From Vulcanimicrobiota bacterium (GTDB lineage: Bacteria; Vulcanimicrobiota; Vulcanimicrobiia; Vulcanimicrobiales; Vulcanimicrobiaceae), in assembly GCA_019233165.1 (NCBI GenBank), contig JAFAMS010000384.1, forward strand, positions 1-8,950: a stretch of 8,950 nucleotides of DNA, written 5' to 3'. Each line of letters begins with the position of its first letter. Positions within the stretch are counted from its first letter, which is position 1. The position numbers and the translations under genes were made by a program. The notes below the pieces were generated by a model. It did not search any database. It worked only from the letters and a program-made list of their open reading frames with translations, and was not told the DNA's origin. This document shows, in pieces, positions 1 through 7,936 of this stretch.

Positions 1-767
1 GCGTGCGCTTAGCGTCGAAGGCGCGGCGCGAACGCTTCAAGCACAGCAATATGGCCGAGCTCGAAGAGAAGCTGCAAGCCGTTCGGGGCTGCTTCCCGAT
101 CGTCATCGTGACCGACGGCGTCTTCTCGATGGAGGGCGATCTGGCAAACCTGCCCGCTATCGTCGAGCTCGCGAAGCGATACGGCGCGATTGTCGTGGTG
201 GACGATTCGCACGGAACCGGCGTCATGGGGACGACCGGTCGCGGGACGATCGAGCATTACGGTTTGACGGGTCAAGTCGACGTCATCACGGGGACGCTCG
301 GCAAGGCGCTCGGCGGCGCCGCCGGCGGCTTCGTCGCCGGCAGCCGTGCGCTCATCGAGACGCTGATCCAACGTTCGCGCCCGCAGCTCTTCTCGAACGC
401 GCTGCCGGCCACGGTTGCCTGCAGTTCGCTCGCCGCGATCGAGTATCTGCAGGGTCATCCCGAGCTGGTCGCGCAGCTGCGCGAAAAGACGGAGTACTTC
501 CGGCAAGGGCTCAAGCGCATCGGCTACAAGCCGCTCGAAAGCGAGAGCGCGATCGTGCCGATCATTGTCGGGGAGACGGCGCGGGCGATCGCGACGAGCG
601 ATAGACTTTTGAAGGCGGGCGTCTTCGTGACGGGCTTCGGCTATCCGGTCGTGCCCGAAGGCACCGCGCGAATTCGCGTGCAGATCAGTGCCGCGCTGAC
701 GAAGGACGAGATGGATCGCGCGCTGGCCGCGTTCGAGCGCGTCGGCCGGGAGACGGGTCTGCTTTGA
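1..767 (+). CDS. kbl: 2-amino-3-ketobutyrate CoA ligase (glycine C-acetyltransferase), 5' truncated by window edge
   Basis: This PLP enzyme of the alpha-oxoamine synthase family cleaves 2-amino-3-ketobutyrate with CoA to glycine and acetyl-CoA, the second step of threonine breakdown after threonine dehydrogenase. 254 residues are visible. The family has about 400, so roughly 145 N-terminal residues lie before the window, and the GTG at base 3 is an internal Val codon rather than the start. Visible motifs (numbered from base 3) are TDGVFSMEGD (37-46), the PLP-ring region DDSHGTG (67-73), the Schiff-base lysine K101 in TGTLGKALGG, SRPQLFSN (125-132), and the C-terminal VTGFGYPVVPEGTARIR (209-225), whose arginines hold the substrate carboxylate in this family. 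The match to E. coli Kbl, recalled from memory, is strong across the whole visible length, which favours Kbl over the related AONS (BioF), ALAS and SPT enzymes. Its stop overlaps the TTG start of the next gene. Confidence 0.93.
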   Translation, partial: VRLASKARRERFKHSNMAELEEKLQAVRGCFPIVIVTDGVFSMEGDLANLPAIVELAKRYGAIVVVDDSHGTGVMGTTGRGTIEHYGLTGQVDVITGTLGKALGGAAGGFVAGSRALIETLIQRSRPQLFSNALPATVACSSLAAIEYLQGHPELVAQLREKTEYFRQGLKRIGYKPLESESAIVPIIVGETARAIATSDRLLKAGVFVTGFGYPVVPEGTARIRVQISAALTKDEMDRALAAFERVGRETGLL

Positions 768-1798
768 AGTTCGTACGCTCGGGAATCGTTCTCGCGCCGA
801 GCGCGACGCTCGGTCCGTGCGGCATTCTGAATCCCGCCTGCGCGCGGCTGCGCGACGGAACCTTGCAGCTCTATCCCCGACTCGTCGCACCCGGCAACGT
901 GTCGCGCATCGGCTCCTTCCGCGCTCGCGAATCTTCAGGCGGCAAACTCGAGCTCGAGTTTTGCGGTTTCGCGTTAGAATCGCAAGCGCCGTACGAGTTT
1001 CGAACCGAGCCCGGCGGATACGGCTGCGAAGATCCGCGCGTTACGTTTATCCCGGTTCTCGACAAGTACGTGATGTCGTACACGGCATTCGGGCCCGAAG
1101 GCCCGCGCGTTGCGGTCGCACTCTCGGACGACGGCTACAAATGGGAACGCCTCGGACGGATGCGCTTCGTCGGCGAGCTGATGCCCGTCGGCGACGACAA
1201 AGACGCCGTCTTCTTTCCTGAGCCGGTGAAATCGCCCTCGGGCGTTCAGTCGATCGCGTTCTATCACCGTCCGATGCTGCACATCAGCTCGCTCGACGGA
1301 CACGCCGCGATTCCGACGATCTTGGAGATGGAGCCCGAAGATCGGGAGAGCATCCGGATCGCGTACATTCCGCTCGAGCCGGTAAAGCAAGACATTCGGA
1401 ATCTCCTGACCGCGACCGAGAGCGTGAAGGTACTGTACCCCGACGGTCACTGGGGGCGGATCAAGAATGGCGGCGGTACGCCGCCGGTTCGCACGGACAA
1501 AGGATGGTTCTCGCTCTTCCACGGCGTCGACGCGATCGAGCACGAAGGGCGGATCACGATGTGCTACAGCGCGGGCGTCGTCTTACACGACCTCGAGGAG
1601 CCGCATCGCATCCTCTATCGCTCGCCCGAGCCGATTCTGGCACCCGATACGGTCGAAGAACGGACCGGAATCGTCAACAACGTCGTTTTCCCGACCGGGA
1701 TCGATCCGAAAGGCGACGGTACGTACGACGTCTACTACGGCGCGGCGGACGCGAAGATCGCGCGCGCCCGGCTCAACGTGGAGATCGAAGGCAGCTGA
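764..1798 (+). CDS. GH130-family glycoside phosphorylase/hydrolase (beta-mannoside type)
   Basis: A 344-residue five-bladed beta-propeller glycosidase of family GH130. Members phosphorolyse or hydrolyse beta-1,4- or beta-1,2-mannosides and release mannose-1-phosphate or mannose. Family signatures are NPAC followed by the NVSRIGSFRA strand (23 and 45-54), GCEDPRV (87-93), whose acidic residues sit in the active site, GGGTPPVRTDKGWFSLFHGVD (236-256), and the closing YDVYYGAADAKIARARL (321-337). No signal peptide is seen, so the protein is probably cytoplasmic. The start is TTG at 764, inside a TTGA overlap with the kbl stop. A GGGAGA at 748-753 could serve as ribosome binding site, 10 bases upstream. 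Substrate, and phosphorylase versus hydrolase, cannot be decided by eye. No transporter or sugar gene is next to it. The family call is firm and the exact reaction is not. Confidence 0.87.
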   Translation: MKFVRSGIVLAPSATLGPCGILNPACARLRDGTLQLYPRLVAPGNVSRIGSFRARESSGGKLELEFCGFALESQAPYEFRTEPGGYGCEDPRVTFIPVLDKYVMSYTAFGPEGPRVAVALSDDGYKWERLGRMRFVGELMPVGDDKDAVFFPEPVKSPSGVQSIAFYHRPMLHISSLDGHAAIPTILEMEPEDRESIRIAYIPLEPVKQDIRNLLTATESVKVLYPDGHWGRIKNGGGTPPVRTDKGWFSLFHGVDAIEHEGRITMCYSAGVVLHDLEEPHRILYRSPEPILAPDTVEERTGIVNNVVFPTGIDPKGDGTYDVYYGAADAKIARARLNVEIEGS

Positions 1799-1812
1799 GA
1801 GCGCCCCAACCG

Positions 1813-2280
1813 ATGTGGCGGTTTTATGTAGCCGCGACGGCGATCGTCGCGGCTTTCGTTTTCGCAATCGCGAGTCACCGCGAGTCGCCGCCCGATCTGC
1901 GGATCTCGGCGCGCGCGAGCGGTACGCCGACGGTCGCGCGCTCGGAACCCGCCGCTGCGAACGCCGCGAGCGTCGCACTTGCCGGCGATGCCCCCTGGGC
2001 GCTCTCCGCACTCCCCGACTGCGCGCAACAGCACGCCGAGTACCGCGGACCTGCAACCGAAGTGCGTCCGCGGATCCCCGCGGATGCGATACCCATGCAA
2101 GGCGAGCTGCACGCCGGTCCGTGCTCGCTCGACGTCACGGCGCACGGAATCGCGATCGCTCGGGGCAGCGACCACCTGCGCATCCCGCCGCCCGCCCGCC
2201 TCCTGAAATCGGGCGAGCGCTACTATCTCTATCGCGAAGAAAGGAACACCGCCGAACTGCGCGTGTATAGTTTTAAGTAA
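1813..2280 (+). CDS. Small membrane-anchored or secreted protein of unknown function
   Basis: A 155-residue protein that I do not recognise. The frame is open further upstream, but that part overlaps the GH130 gene in another frame. The ATG at 1813 is the first sensible start, 14 bases after the GH130 stop, and it begins directly with a hydrophobic segment (about residues 4-20, YVAATAIVAAFVFAIAS). This is either a signal peptide or an uncleaved anchor, with the rest outside. Residues 25-60 are Ala/Ser/Pro-rich and probably a linker. A small folded domain follows, with two cysteines (C70 and C104) that could form a disulfide, and an aromatic stretch RYYLYREER (136-144). It may be cotranscribed with kbl and the GH130 gene. 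The ribosome binding site is weak (GAGAG just after the GH130 stop). The coding call rests on the clean start, hydrophobic N-terminus and lack of a competing gene. Confidence 0.68.
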   Translation: MWRFYVAATAIVAAFVFAIASHRESPPDLRISARASGTPTVARSEPAAANAASVALAGDAPWALSALPDCAQQHAEYRGPATEVRPRIPADAIPMQGELHAGPCSLDVTAHGIAIARGSDHLRIPPPARLLKSGERYYLYREERNTAELRVYSFK

Positions 2281-2296
2281 GCATGTTGTTAAGCGA

Positions 2297-2306
2297 CCCC
2301 GCGGGG
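2297..2306. repeat. Perfect 10-base palindrome in the prfC upstream gap
   Basis: CCCCGCGGGG is a perfect palindrome lying 17 bases after the stop of the preceding small gene. It has no loop and no T run, so a terminator is unlikely. It could be a binding site or chance in GC-rich DNA. I see no convincing -35/-10 promoter in 2281-2405. Confidence 0.3.
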
Positions 2307-2331
2307 AATCCACATCGAATCGAAATCGTGA

Positions 2332-2394
2332 GGGAGCCATGGTCTGGGGGCCCCGCGCGAAGCGTGGGGGGCGCGGAGCCTGGGGCGGAGCGCC
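2332..2394 (+). repeat. Structured G-rich intergenic element upstream of prfC
   Basis: The 125-base gap between the small protein and prfC holds a dense block of G runs (2346-2350, 2366-2371, 2382-2385) and a hairpin. CCCCGCGC (2351-2358) pairs with GCGTGGGG (2362-2369) through one G-T wobble around a GAA loop. GGAGCC occurs at 2333-2338 and 2375-2380, each followed by a TGGGG run, so the block looks like a diverged internal repeat. GGCGC (2370-2374) could also pair with GCGCC (2390-2394). It may be a dispersed REP-like element, an RNA leader structure or a G-quadruplex. No U tract follows the hairpin, so it is not a standard terminator. No second copy was noticed in this window. Confidence 0.5.
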
Positions 2395-2405
2395 GTTAAA
2401 ACTCT

Positions 2406-4009
<1,604 letters not shown>

Positions 4010-4013
<4 letters not shown>

Positions 4014-4438
4014 GCGCGCAACTTCCGGCACCGGCGACGATCAAGCGCGGCGCGACGCTCGGCGCTCCGATCCGGTGGGCCCTGGTCGCGTTGCTCGTCG
4101 TGATCATCGTCTTCTCGTTCTTCACGCACCGCCCCAACGCGCACGAGAAGCTCTTCGCAAGCGTAACGGAAGCGGTGCAGCGCAACGACATGTCGCCCGT
4201 CGCCAAGGACTTCAACGCGATTCAGCGCGAGCAGCTGACGCGAGCCTCGGTCGGCCGGCTTTCCGATCAGCTCGTCCCGCTCGGCAAACTCAAGAACGTC
4301 AAAGAGACGACGCCGAAGGACGCCGCGCCGCGGCATTACACGTTCGACGTGCAGTTCGAGAAAGCGACCTGGAAGGGGTTTATGATCCTCGATGAAGACG
4401 GGAAGATCACGGGCTTCCGCCTGAAGCCGCCGCAATGA
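4010..4438 (+). CDS. Single-pass membrane protein of unknown function, with small extracytoplasmic domain
   Basis: A 142-residue protein with a short cytoplasmic head, one membrane helix (about 22-38, RWALVALLVVIIVFSFF) and an external domain of about 100 residues. The domain begins with an amphipathic helix (HEKLFASVTEAVQRNDMS, 45-62) and ends with a sheet pattern YTFDVQFEKATWKGFMILDEDGKITGFRLK (110-139). That order of helices then strands, with a lipid-proximal stalk, resembles the small DUF3887/DUF4864-like NTF2-type domains. This is a fold-level guess, not a recognised family. The ATG lies within an ATGA overlap with the prfC stop, which settles the start over a longer frame beginning at 3947. 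Its own stop overlaps the next start in the same way, so it sits inside a coupled trio with prfC and the dehydratase. Confidence 0.8.
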
Positions 4439-5415
4439 TCGAAAAAGCAGCGGCGCCTCTTGCGGCCGGATTCGAGGACGTCGTCGAGGCGGCGCGCCGT
4501 TTGGCCGGCGTGGCACACCGCACCCCGGTCGTCACCTCGCGGACCCTCGATGCGCGCACCGGCGCGCGCGCGTTCCTCAAGGCCGAGAACCTCCAGCGCA
4601 TGGGCGCCTTCAAGTTCCGGGGCGCCTACAACCGGCTCGTCCAGCTTACGGACGCCGAGCGCGCGCGCGGCGTCGTCGCGTTTTCGAGCGGGAACCACGC
4701 GCAAGGCGTCGCGCTCGCCGCGCAGCTGCTGCAGATACCGGCGACGATCGTGATGCCGACCGACGCACCGCGGCTGAAAGTCGAAGCGACGCTCGGCTAC
4801 GGCGCGCAGATTGTGACCTACGATCGCGCGACCGAAGATCGTGCCGCGATCGCGAAACGTCTCGCCGGCGAACGCGGCGCAACCGTCGTTCCGCCGTACG
4901 ACGATCCACGGATCATCGCCGGTCAGGGGACCGCCGCGCTCGAACTGTTCGAGGAAACGGGCTCCCTCGACGCGTTGCTCGTGAACACCGGCGGCGGAGG
5001 ATTGCTGGCGGGGTGCACCCTGGCAGCGATGCAGCTCTCGCCCGGTATCGAGGTGTGGGCGGTCGAGCCCGAAGCCGGCGATGACTGGAAGCAATCGTGG
5101 GAGCGCGGCGAGCGCGTCGCGATCCCGGTCCCGGCGACGATTGCGGACGGGATGCAGACGACCTCGCCGGGCGAGCTGACGTTTCCGATCTTCCGGCGTT
5201 ACGGCGCCGGCGTCGTTACGGTCAGCGACAACGAGCTGCGCGCGGCGATGCGTTTCGCCTTCGAGCGGCTCAAGCTGGTGATCGAACCGAGCGGCGCCGC
5301 AGGCCTGGCCGCGCTGCTCTTCGAGAAGATTCCGGTTCGCGGACGCCGGGTCGGCGTCACGATCAGCGGCGGGAACGTCGATGAGGCAACGTTCGCCGCC
5401 GCTCTCGCGTCCTAG
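4435..5415 (+). CDS. PLP-dependent threonine/serine dehydratase family enzyme (catabolic type, no ACT domain)
   Basis: A fold-type II PLP enzyme of 326 residues. Such enzymes deaminate L-threonine or L-serine to 2-oxobutyrate or pyruvate. Close relatives are threo-3-hydroxyaspartate ammonia-lyase and serine racemase. Motifs are the Schiff-base lysine K60 in MGAFKFRGAYN, SSGNHAQG (84-91), the PLP-phosphate glycine loop TGGGGLLAG (185-193), TIADGMQT (235-242), EPSGAAG (284-290) and SGGNVDE (311-317). The length matches catabolic TdcB (329), not biosynthetic IlvA (about 514), because the C-terminal ACT regulatory domain is absent. Feedback control by isoleucine is therefore unlikely. The TIADGMQT/SPGELTFPI/PSGAAG pattern recalls hydroxyaspartate ammonia-lyases as much as threonine dehydratases, so the substrate is open. 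The ATG overlaps the preceding stop (ATGA). The gene ends six bases before the convergent minus-strand gene. Confidence 0.92.
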   Translation: MIEKAAAPLAAGFEDVVEAARRLAGVAHRTPVVTSRTLDARTGARAFLKAENLQRMGAFKFRGAYNRLVQLTDAERARGVVAFSSGNHAQGVALAAQLLQIPATIVMPTDAPRLKVEATLGYGAQIVTYDRATEDRAAIAKRLAGERGATVVPPYDDPRIIAGQGTAALELFEETGSLDALLVNTGGGGLLAGCTLAAMQLSPGIEVWAVEPEAGDDWKQSWERGERVAIPVPATIADGMQTTSPGELTFPIFRRYGAGVVTVSDNELRAAMRFAFERLKLVIEPSGAAGLAALLFEKIPVRGRRVGVTISGGNVDEATFAAALAS

Positions 5416-5426
5416 TCGACTCTAGG
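5411..5426. other. Short inverted repeat spanning two convergent stop codons
   Basis: CCTAG (5411-5415) and CTAGG (5422-5426) are inverted copies around six bases. Each contains one of the two convergent TAG stops, and TTTT follows at 5427-5430 on the plus strand. The stem is only five pairs, so terminator activity is doubtful. It is notable mainly because just six bases separate the two coding regions and no better terminator is visible. Confidence 0.3.
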
Positions 5427-5835
5427 TTTTGATGTCGCCGCAGGCGACGTAGATGCCGGCCTGCGTCGTCGAGCGGTGAACGTTGATTGCGTGCGGCGTC
5501 GCGAGCAGCGACGCAATCGTCACGTTCCTGAGCTTGACCTGCGAGCGGCGCGCCGTAATGTTCGGGAAGGGATACTGCGGTTTGGGATTGAGCTTGGCGC
5601 AGGTTCCCTCGTGGATGTGCACCGGCTGGTTATCGGCGACGGTGTCCTTCATGCGGACGAAGACCAAGAGGTCGGGACCGGCTTGCTGAAGCGTCGCGGT
5701 CCCGGTTTCGCCGGAATCGTTGAGCGCGTTCAGCGCGATGGTGACGTGGTCGGGTGCGGATGCTTGGGCTAGGACGATCGCCGGGACGGCCCCGCACAAT
5801 GCAGCCGCCAGAGCGAGGATGGAGAATCGCTTCAT
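5422..5835 (-). CDS. Secreted small protein resembling a reduced Cu/Zn superoxide dismutase
   Basis: A 137-residue protein with a clear signal peptide (KR, then hydrophobic ILALAAALCGAVPAIVLA, cleavage near A23-A25), so it acts outside the cytoplasm. The mature part is beta-rich. HIHEGTCA (73-80) resembles the SodC copper-loop HVHE...C. NVH (118-120) with YVACGDI (129-135) resembles the SodC end, where a His ligand is followed by LACGVI. C79 and C132 would form the conserved disulfide, and H73, H75 and H120 would be copper ligands. The zinc loop with the bridging His is missing: residues 82-114 contain no histidine. It may be a copper-binding SOD-like or CHRD-like protein without normal dismutase activity. 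The ATG overlaps the stop of the upstream gene by one base (TGATG), making this the last gene of the operon. Confidence 0.75.
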   Translation of the reverse strand: MKRFSILALAAALCGAVPAIVLAQASAPDHVTIALNALNDSGETGTATLQQAGPDLLVFVRMKDTVADNQPVHIHEGTCAKLNPKPQYPFPNITARRSQVKLRNVTIASLLATPHAINVHRSTTQAGIYVACGDIKT

Positions 5836-6419
5836 CAGCCCGGCTTCGGCGCCGGAACATTTCTTCCCATCTCGTAGAACTCGGGGTTCGGCCGCATGTC
5901 CATGAGGCCGGCCATCCGATTCGAGAAGCCGAAAAATGCGGCGATCGCCGCGATATCCCAGATCTCCTCATCGCTGAAGCCCGCCGCGCGCATTCCCTCG
6001 ATCTCCTCGTCGGCGGCGGCAAACGCCGGTTCGTTGACCCGCGATGCGAACGTGAGGATCCGTCGCAGCCTCGGCTCGAGGTCGGCGGTGCGCCAGTTGA
6101 TCGCGATCTGCTCCGCCAGCGCCGGATCCTTGCCGATCACGCGCAGCGCGGCCCCGTGGGCCGTGACGCAATACTGACAGTGGTTTTCGCCGGAAACCGC
6201 GACCACGATCGCCTCGCGCTCGGCGCGCGAGAGCCCGCCTTTGGCGCGCATCAGGACGTCGTGGTACAGCATGAAAGCGCGAAAGTGTTCGGGTCGCCGC
6301 GAGTACGCGCGAAACACGTTGGGGACGAAACCGATCTTGTTGCGGTTTTGCTCGTAGATCTCGCGGATGTCGTCGGGAAGTTCGTTTTCGGACGTCTCGC
6401 CGAAGCGCGAGAAGGTCAT
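5835..6419 (-). CDS. AhpD-like / carboxymuconolactone decarboxylase family peroxidase-related enzyme
   Basis: A 194-residue all-helical protein of the AhpD/CMD superfamily, closest in layout to the 'uncharacterized peroxidase-related enzyme' group. That group shows an N-terminal GFVPNVFRAYSRRPE stretch (30-44) before the catalytic helix. The active site is GENHCQYCVTAHG (77-89). E78, the C81-x2-C84 pair and H88 form the AhpD-type thiol relay, in which the cysteines reduce peroxides or receive electrons. The helical pair DEEIWDIAAIAAFFGFSNRMA (150-170) is also typical. There is no signal peptide, so it is cytoplasmic. The ATG at 6419 overlaps the stop of the oxidoreductase gene (ATGA), which fixes the start although the frame stays open far upstream. 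The context suggests it handles peroxide made by, or electrons exchanged with, the flavoenzyme. The physiological partner is unknown. Confidence 0.9.
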   Translation of the reverse strand: MTFSRFGETSENELPDDIREIYEQNRNKIGFVPNVFRAYSRRPEHFRAFMLYHDVLMRAKGGLSRAEREAIVVAVSGENHCQYCVTAHGAALRVIGKDPALAEQIAINWRTADLEPRLRRILTFASRVNEPAFAAADEEIEGMRAAGFSDEEIWDIAAIAAFFGFSNRMAGLMDMRPNPEFYEMGRNVPAPKPG

Positions 6420-7936
6420 ACCGCCGCCCGCAGGTCGGCGAGCGCCGCCCGTGCGGCGCGCCGGCCCGGGATCCCCGTGACGCAGCCGCCGGGGTGCGTC
6501 CCGGAACCGCAAAGATAGAGTCCGGCAAGCGGCGTTCGCACCGGAAAGCGGTGCTCGAAGATCTGGCCCGGCAAGAGCTCGCCGTGAAAGATATGACCGC
6601 CGGCGATCCCGATGCGCGCTTCGATATCGGCCGGCGTGAGCACGTCCCAATCTTCGATGATATCCGGAAGGTTGGGCGCATACCGCGCCAGCGTCTCGAC
6701 GATGGTGCGAACCGCCGCGTGCTTCGCGTCGAGCGACCAGCGCGACGCGGTCGAATACGGGAAATATTGCGCGAAGATCGAGAGGATGTGCTTCCCCGGC
6801 GGCGCGAGGCTCGGATCGGTCGGCGTCTGCATGAAGCACTCGAGCATCGGTTCCGCCGAAGCGCCCTTGCTGCGGGCGTGGTCGTGCGCGCGCTGCAAGT
6901 AGTCCACGTCCGGCGCGATGTGAACGGTCGCGCGGTGGTGCGGCTGCGGCTCCGTGCCGGGGCGCGCGGTGAAATTCGGCAGCTCGCCGAGGGCGAGGTT
7001 GACCTTGATCGAAACGCCCTCCGCTCGCCAGCCGCGCACGCGTGCGACGAACGCCGGCTCGAGCGCATCCGGATCGCAGAGCTTCAAGAACGTCGTCGAC
7101 GGATCGGCGTTCGAGAGGACGCTCCGCGCGCGGTACGCGCTTCCGTCCGCGCAGCGGACCTCGAGCCGGCCGCTGCCGTCGCGCTCCGCGATCGAGAGCA
7201 CCTCGCTGGAGGCACGGACTTCCGCGCCGGCAGCCCGGGCGGCCGATGCGACTGCGCCCGAGATCGCACCCATCCCGCCGCGGACGAAACCCCACGCCCC
7301 TTGTTCGCCGAAGATTCGACCCGCGTAGTGATGCGCCAAGACGTACGTCGTTCCCGGATCCCGCGGTCCGGCGTACGTGCCGATGAGCCCGTCGGTTGCG
7401 AGCGTTGCTTGAAGGACGGGAGTCGCGACGAAACGTTCGATGAACGAGGCGACCGAGGTTTCGAAAAGGTCGCGGATCGCCGGATCGACCGAGGCGAGCG
7501 ACGGCTCGTCGTCCGCGAGGTGGGCGTAGACTTCCGCGCCGAGCGTCTCCGCGTTGCGCTCGAACGATGCGAAACCTTCGACGTCCGCTTCGTCGAAGCG
7601 CGAGATTTCGGCGGCATTTTGGGCGTTGTCGCTGCCGAGCAGCAGCGAGCGCCCGTCCGCGAGCGGCGTGAACGAAGCCGGCTCTTTCCGGTATGCGCTG
7701 AAACCGTGGTCGCGCAGCTCGAGTTCGTCGACGATCCGCGGATCGAACAAACTGCAAACGTACGCCGCGGTCGAGACCGTGTATCCGGGCCACGTCTCCT
7801 CGGACCGCGTCGCGCCGCCGAGCACCGGAGAGCGTTCCAGCACCAAGACGCGCGACCCGCCGCGAGCGAGATACGCCGCCGCGACCAAGCCGTTATGGCC
7901 GCCGCCGACGACGATTGCGTCGTAGTCTGCGCTCAC
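6416..7936 (-). CDS. FAD-dependent oxidoreductase, PYROXD2 / phytoene desaturase (CrtI)-like
   Basis: A 506-residue flavoprotein of the CrtI/amine-oxidase superfamily. It has an N-terminal Rossmann dinucleotide fold with GGGHNG (11-16) and the ribose-binding E34, followed by LGGATRSEETWPGY. A C-terminal FAD motif LCGSGTHPGGCVTG (475-488) closes the site. The AGHNGLVAA-type start, TAAYVCSLF, RSLLLGSDNAQN, GGHIFHGEL and CGSGTHPGG blocks match PYROXD2-type proteins better than carotenoid desaturases, and no crtB or other carotenoid gene is nearby. Likely chemistry is FAD-dependent dehydrogenation or oxidation of a hydrophobic or amine substrate, but the substrate is unknown. The GTG at 7936 overlaps the upstream stop (GTGA) and puts the Rossmann loop 10 residues in. 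The longer frame to 8155 would overlap the neighbour by over 200 bases and is rejected. No good Shine-Dalgarno sequence is seen, which fits translational coupling. Confidence 0.92.
   Translation of the reverse strand: MSADYDAIVVGGGHNGLVAAAYLARGGSRVLVLERSPVLGGATRSEETWPGYTVSTAAYVCSLFDPRIVDELELRDHGFSAYRKEPASFTPLADGRSLLLGSDNAQNAAEISRFDEADVEGFASFERNAETLGAEVYAHLADDEPSLASVDPAIRDLFETSVASFIERFVATPVLQATLATDGLIGTYAGPRDPGTTYVLAHHYAGRIFGEQGAWGFVRGGMGAISGAVASAARAAGAEVRASSEVLSIAERDGSGRLEVRCADGSAYRARSVLSNADPSTTFLKLCDPDALEPAFVARVRGWRAEGVSIKVNLALGELPNFTARPGTEPQPHHRATVHIAPDVDYLQRAHDHARSKGASAEPMLECFMQTPTDPSLAPPGKHILSIFAQYFPYSTASRWSLDAKHAAVRTIVETLARYAPNLPDIIEDWDVLTPADIEARIGIAGGHIFHGELLPGQIFEHRFPVRTPLAGLYLCGSGTHPGGCVTGIPGRRAARAALADLRAAV

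Noticed and set aside
1467..2270. Plus-strand open frame of 267 codons spanning the GH130 end and the next gene
   Set aside because: It is Arg/Ser-rich with no motif and conflicts with the GH130 frame and the membrane-anchored protein frame.
2351..2369. Rho-independent terminator after the small membrane-anchored gene
   Set aside because: The stem is good, but G residues rather than a T run follow it, and it lies 70 bases past the stop, close to prfC.
6420..7793. Upstream extension of the AhpD-like frame, making a 652-residue protein
   Set aside because: The extension runs out of frame through the flavoenzyme and is Arg-rich noise. The ATGA overlap at 6419 gives the proper start.
6416..7936. 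Carotenoid biosynthesis gene (crtI)
   Set aside because: The motifs fit PYROXD2-type proteins better, and there is no phytoene synthase or other carotenoid gene nearby.
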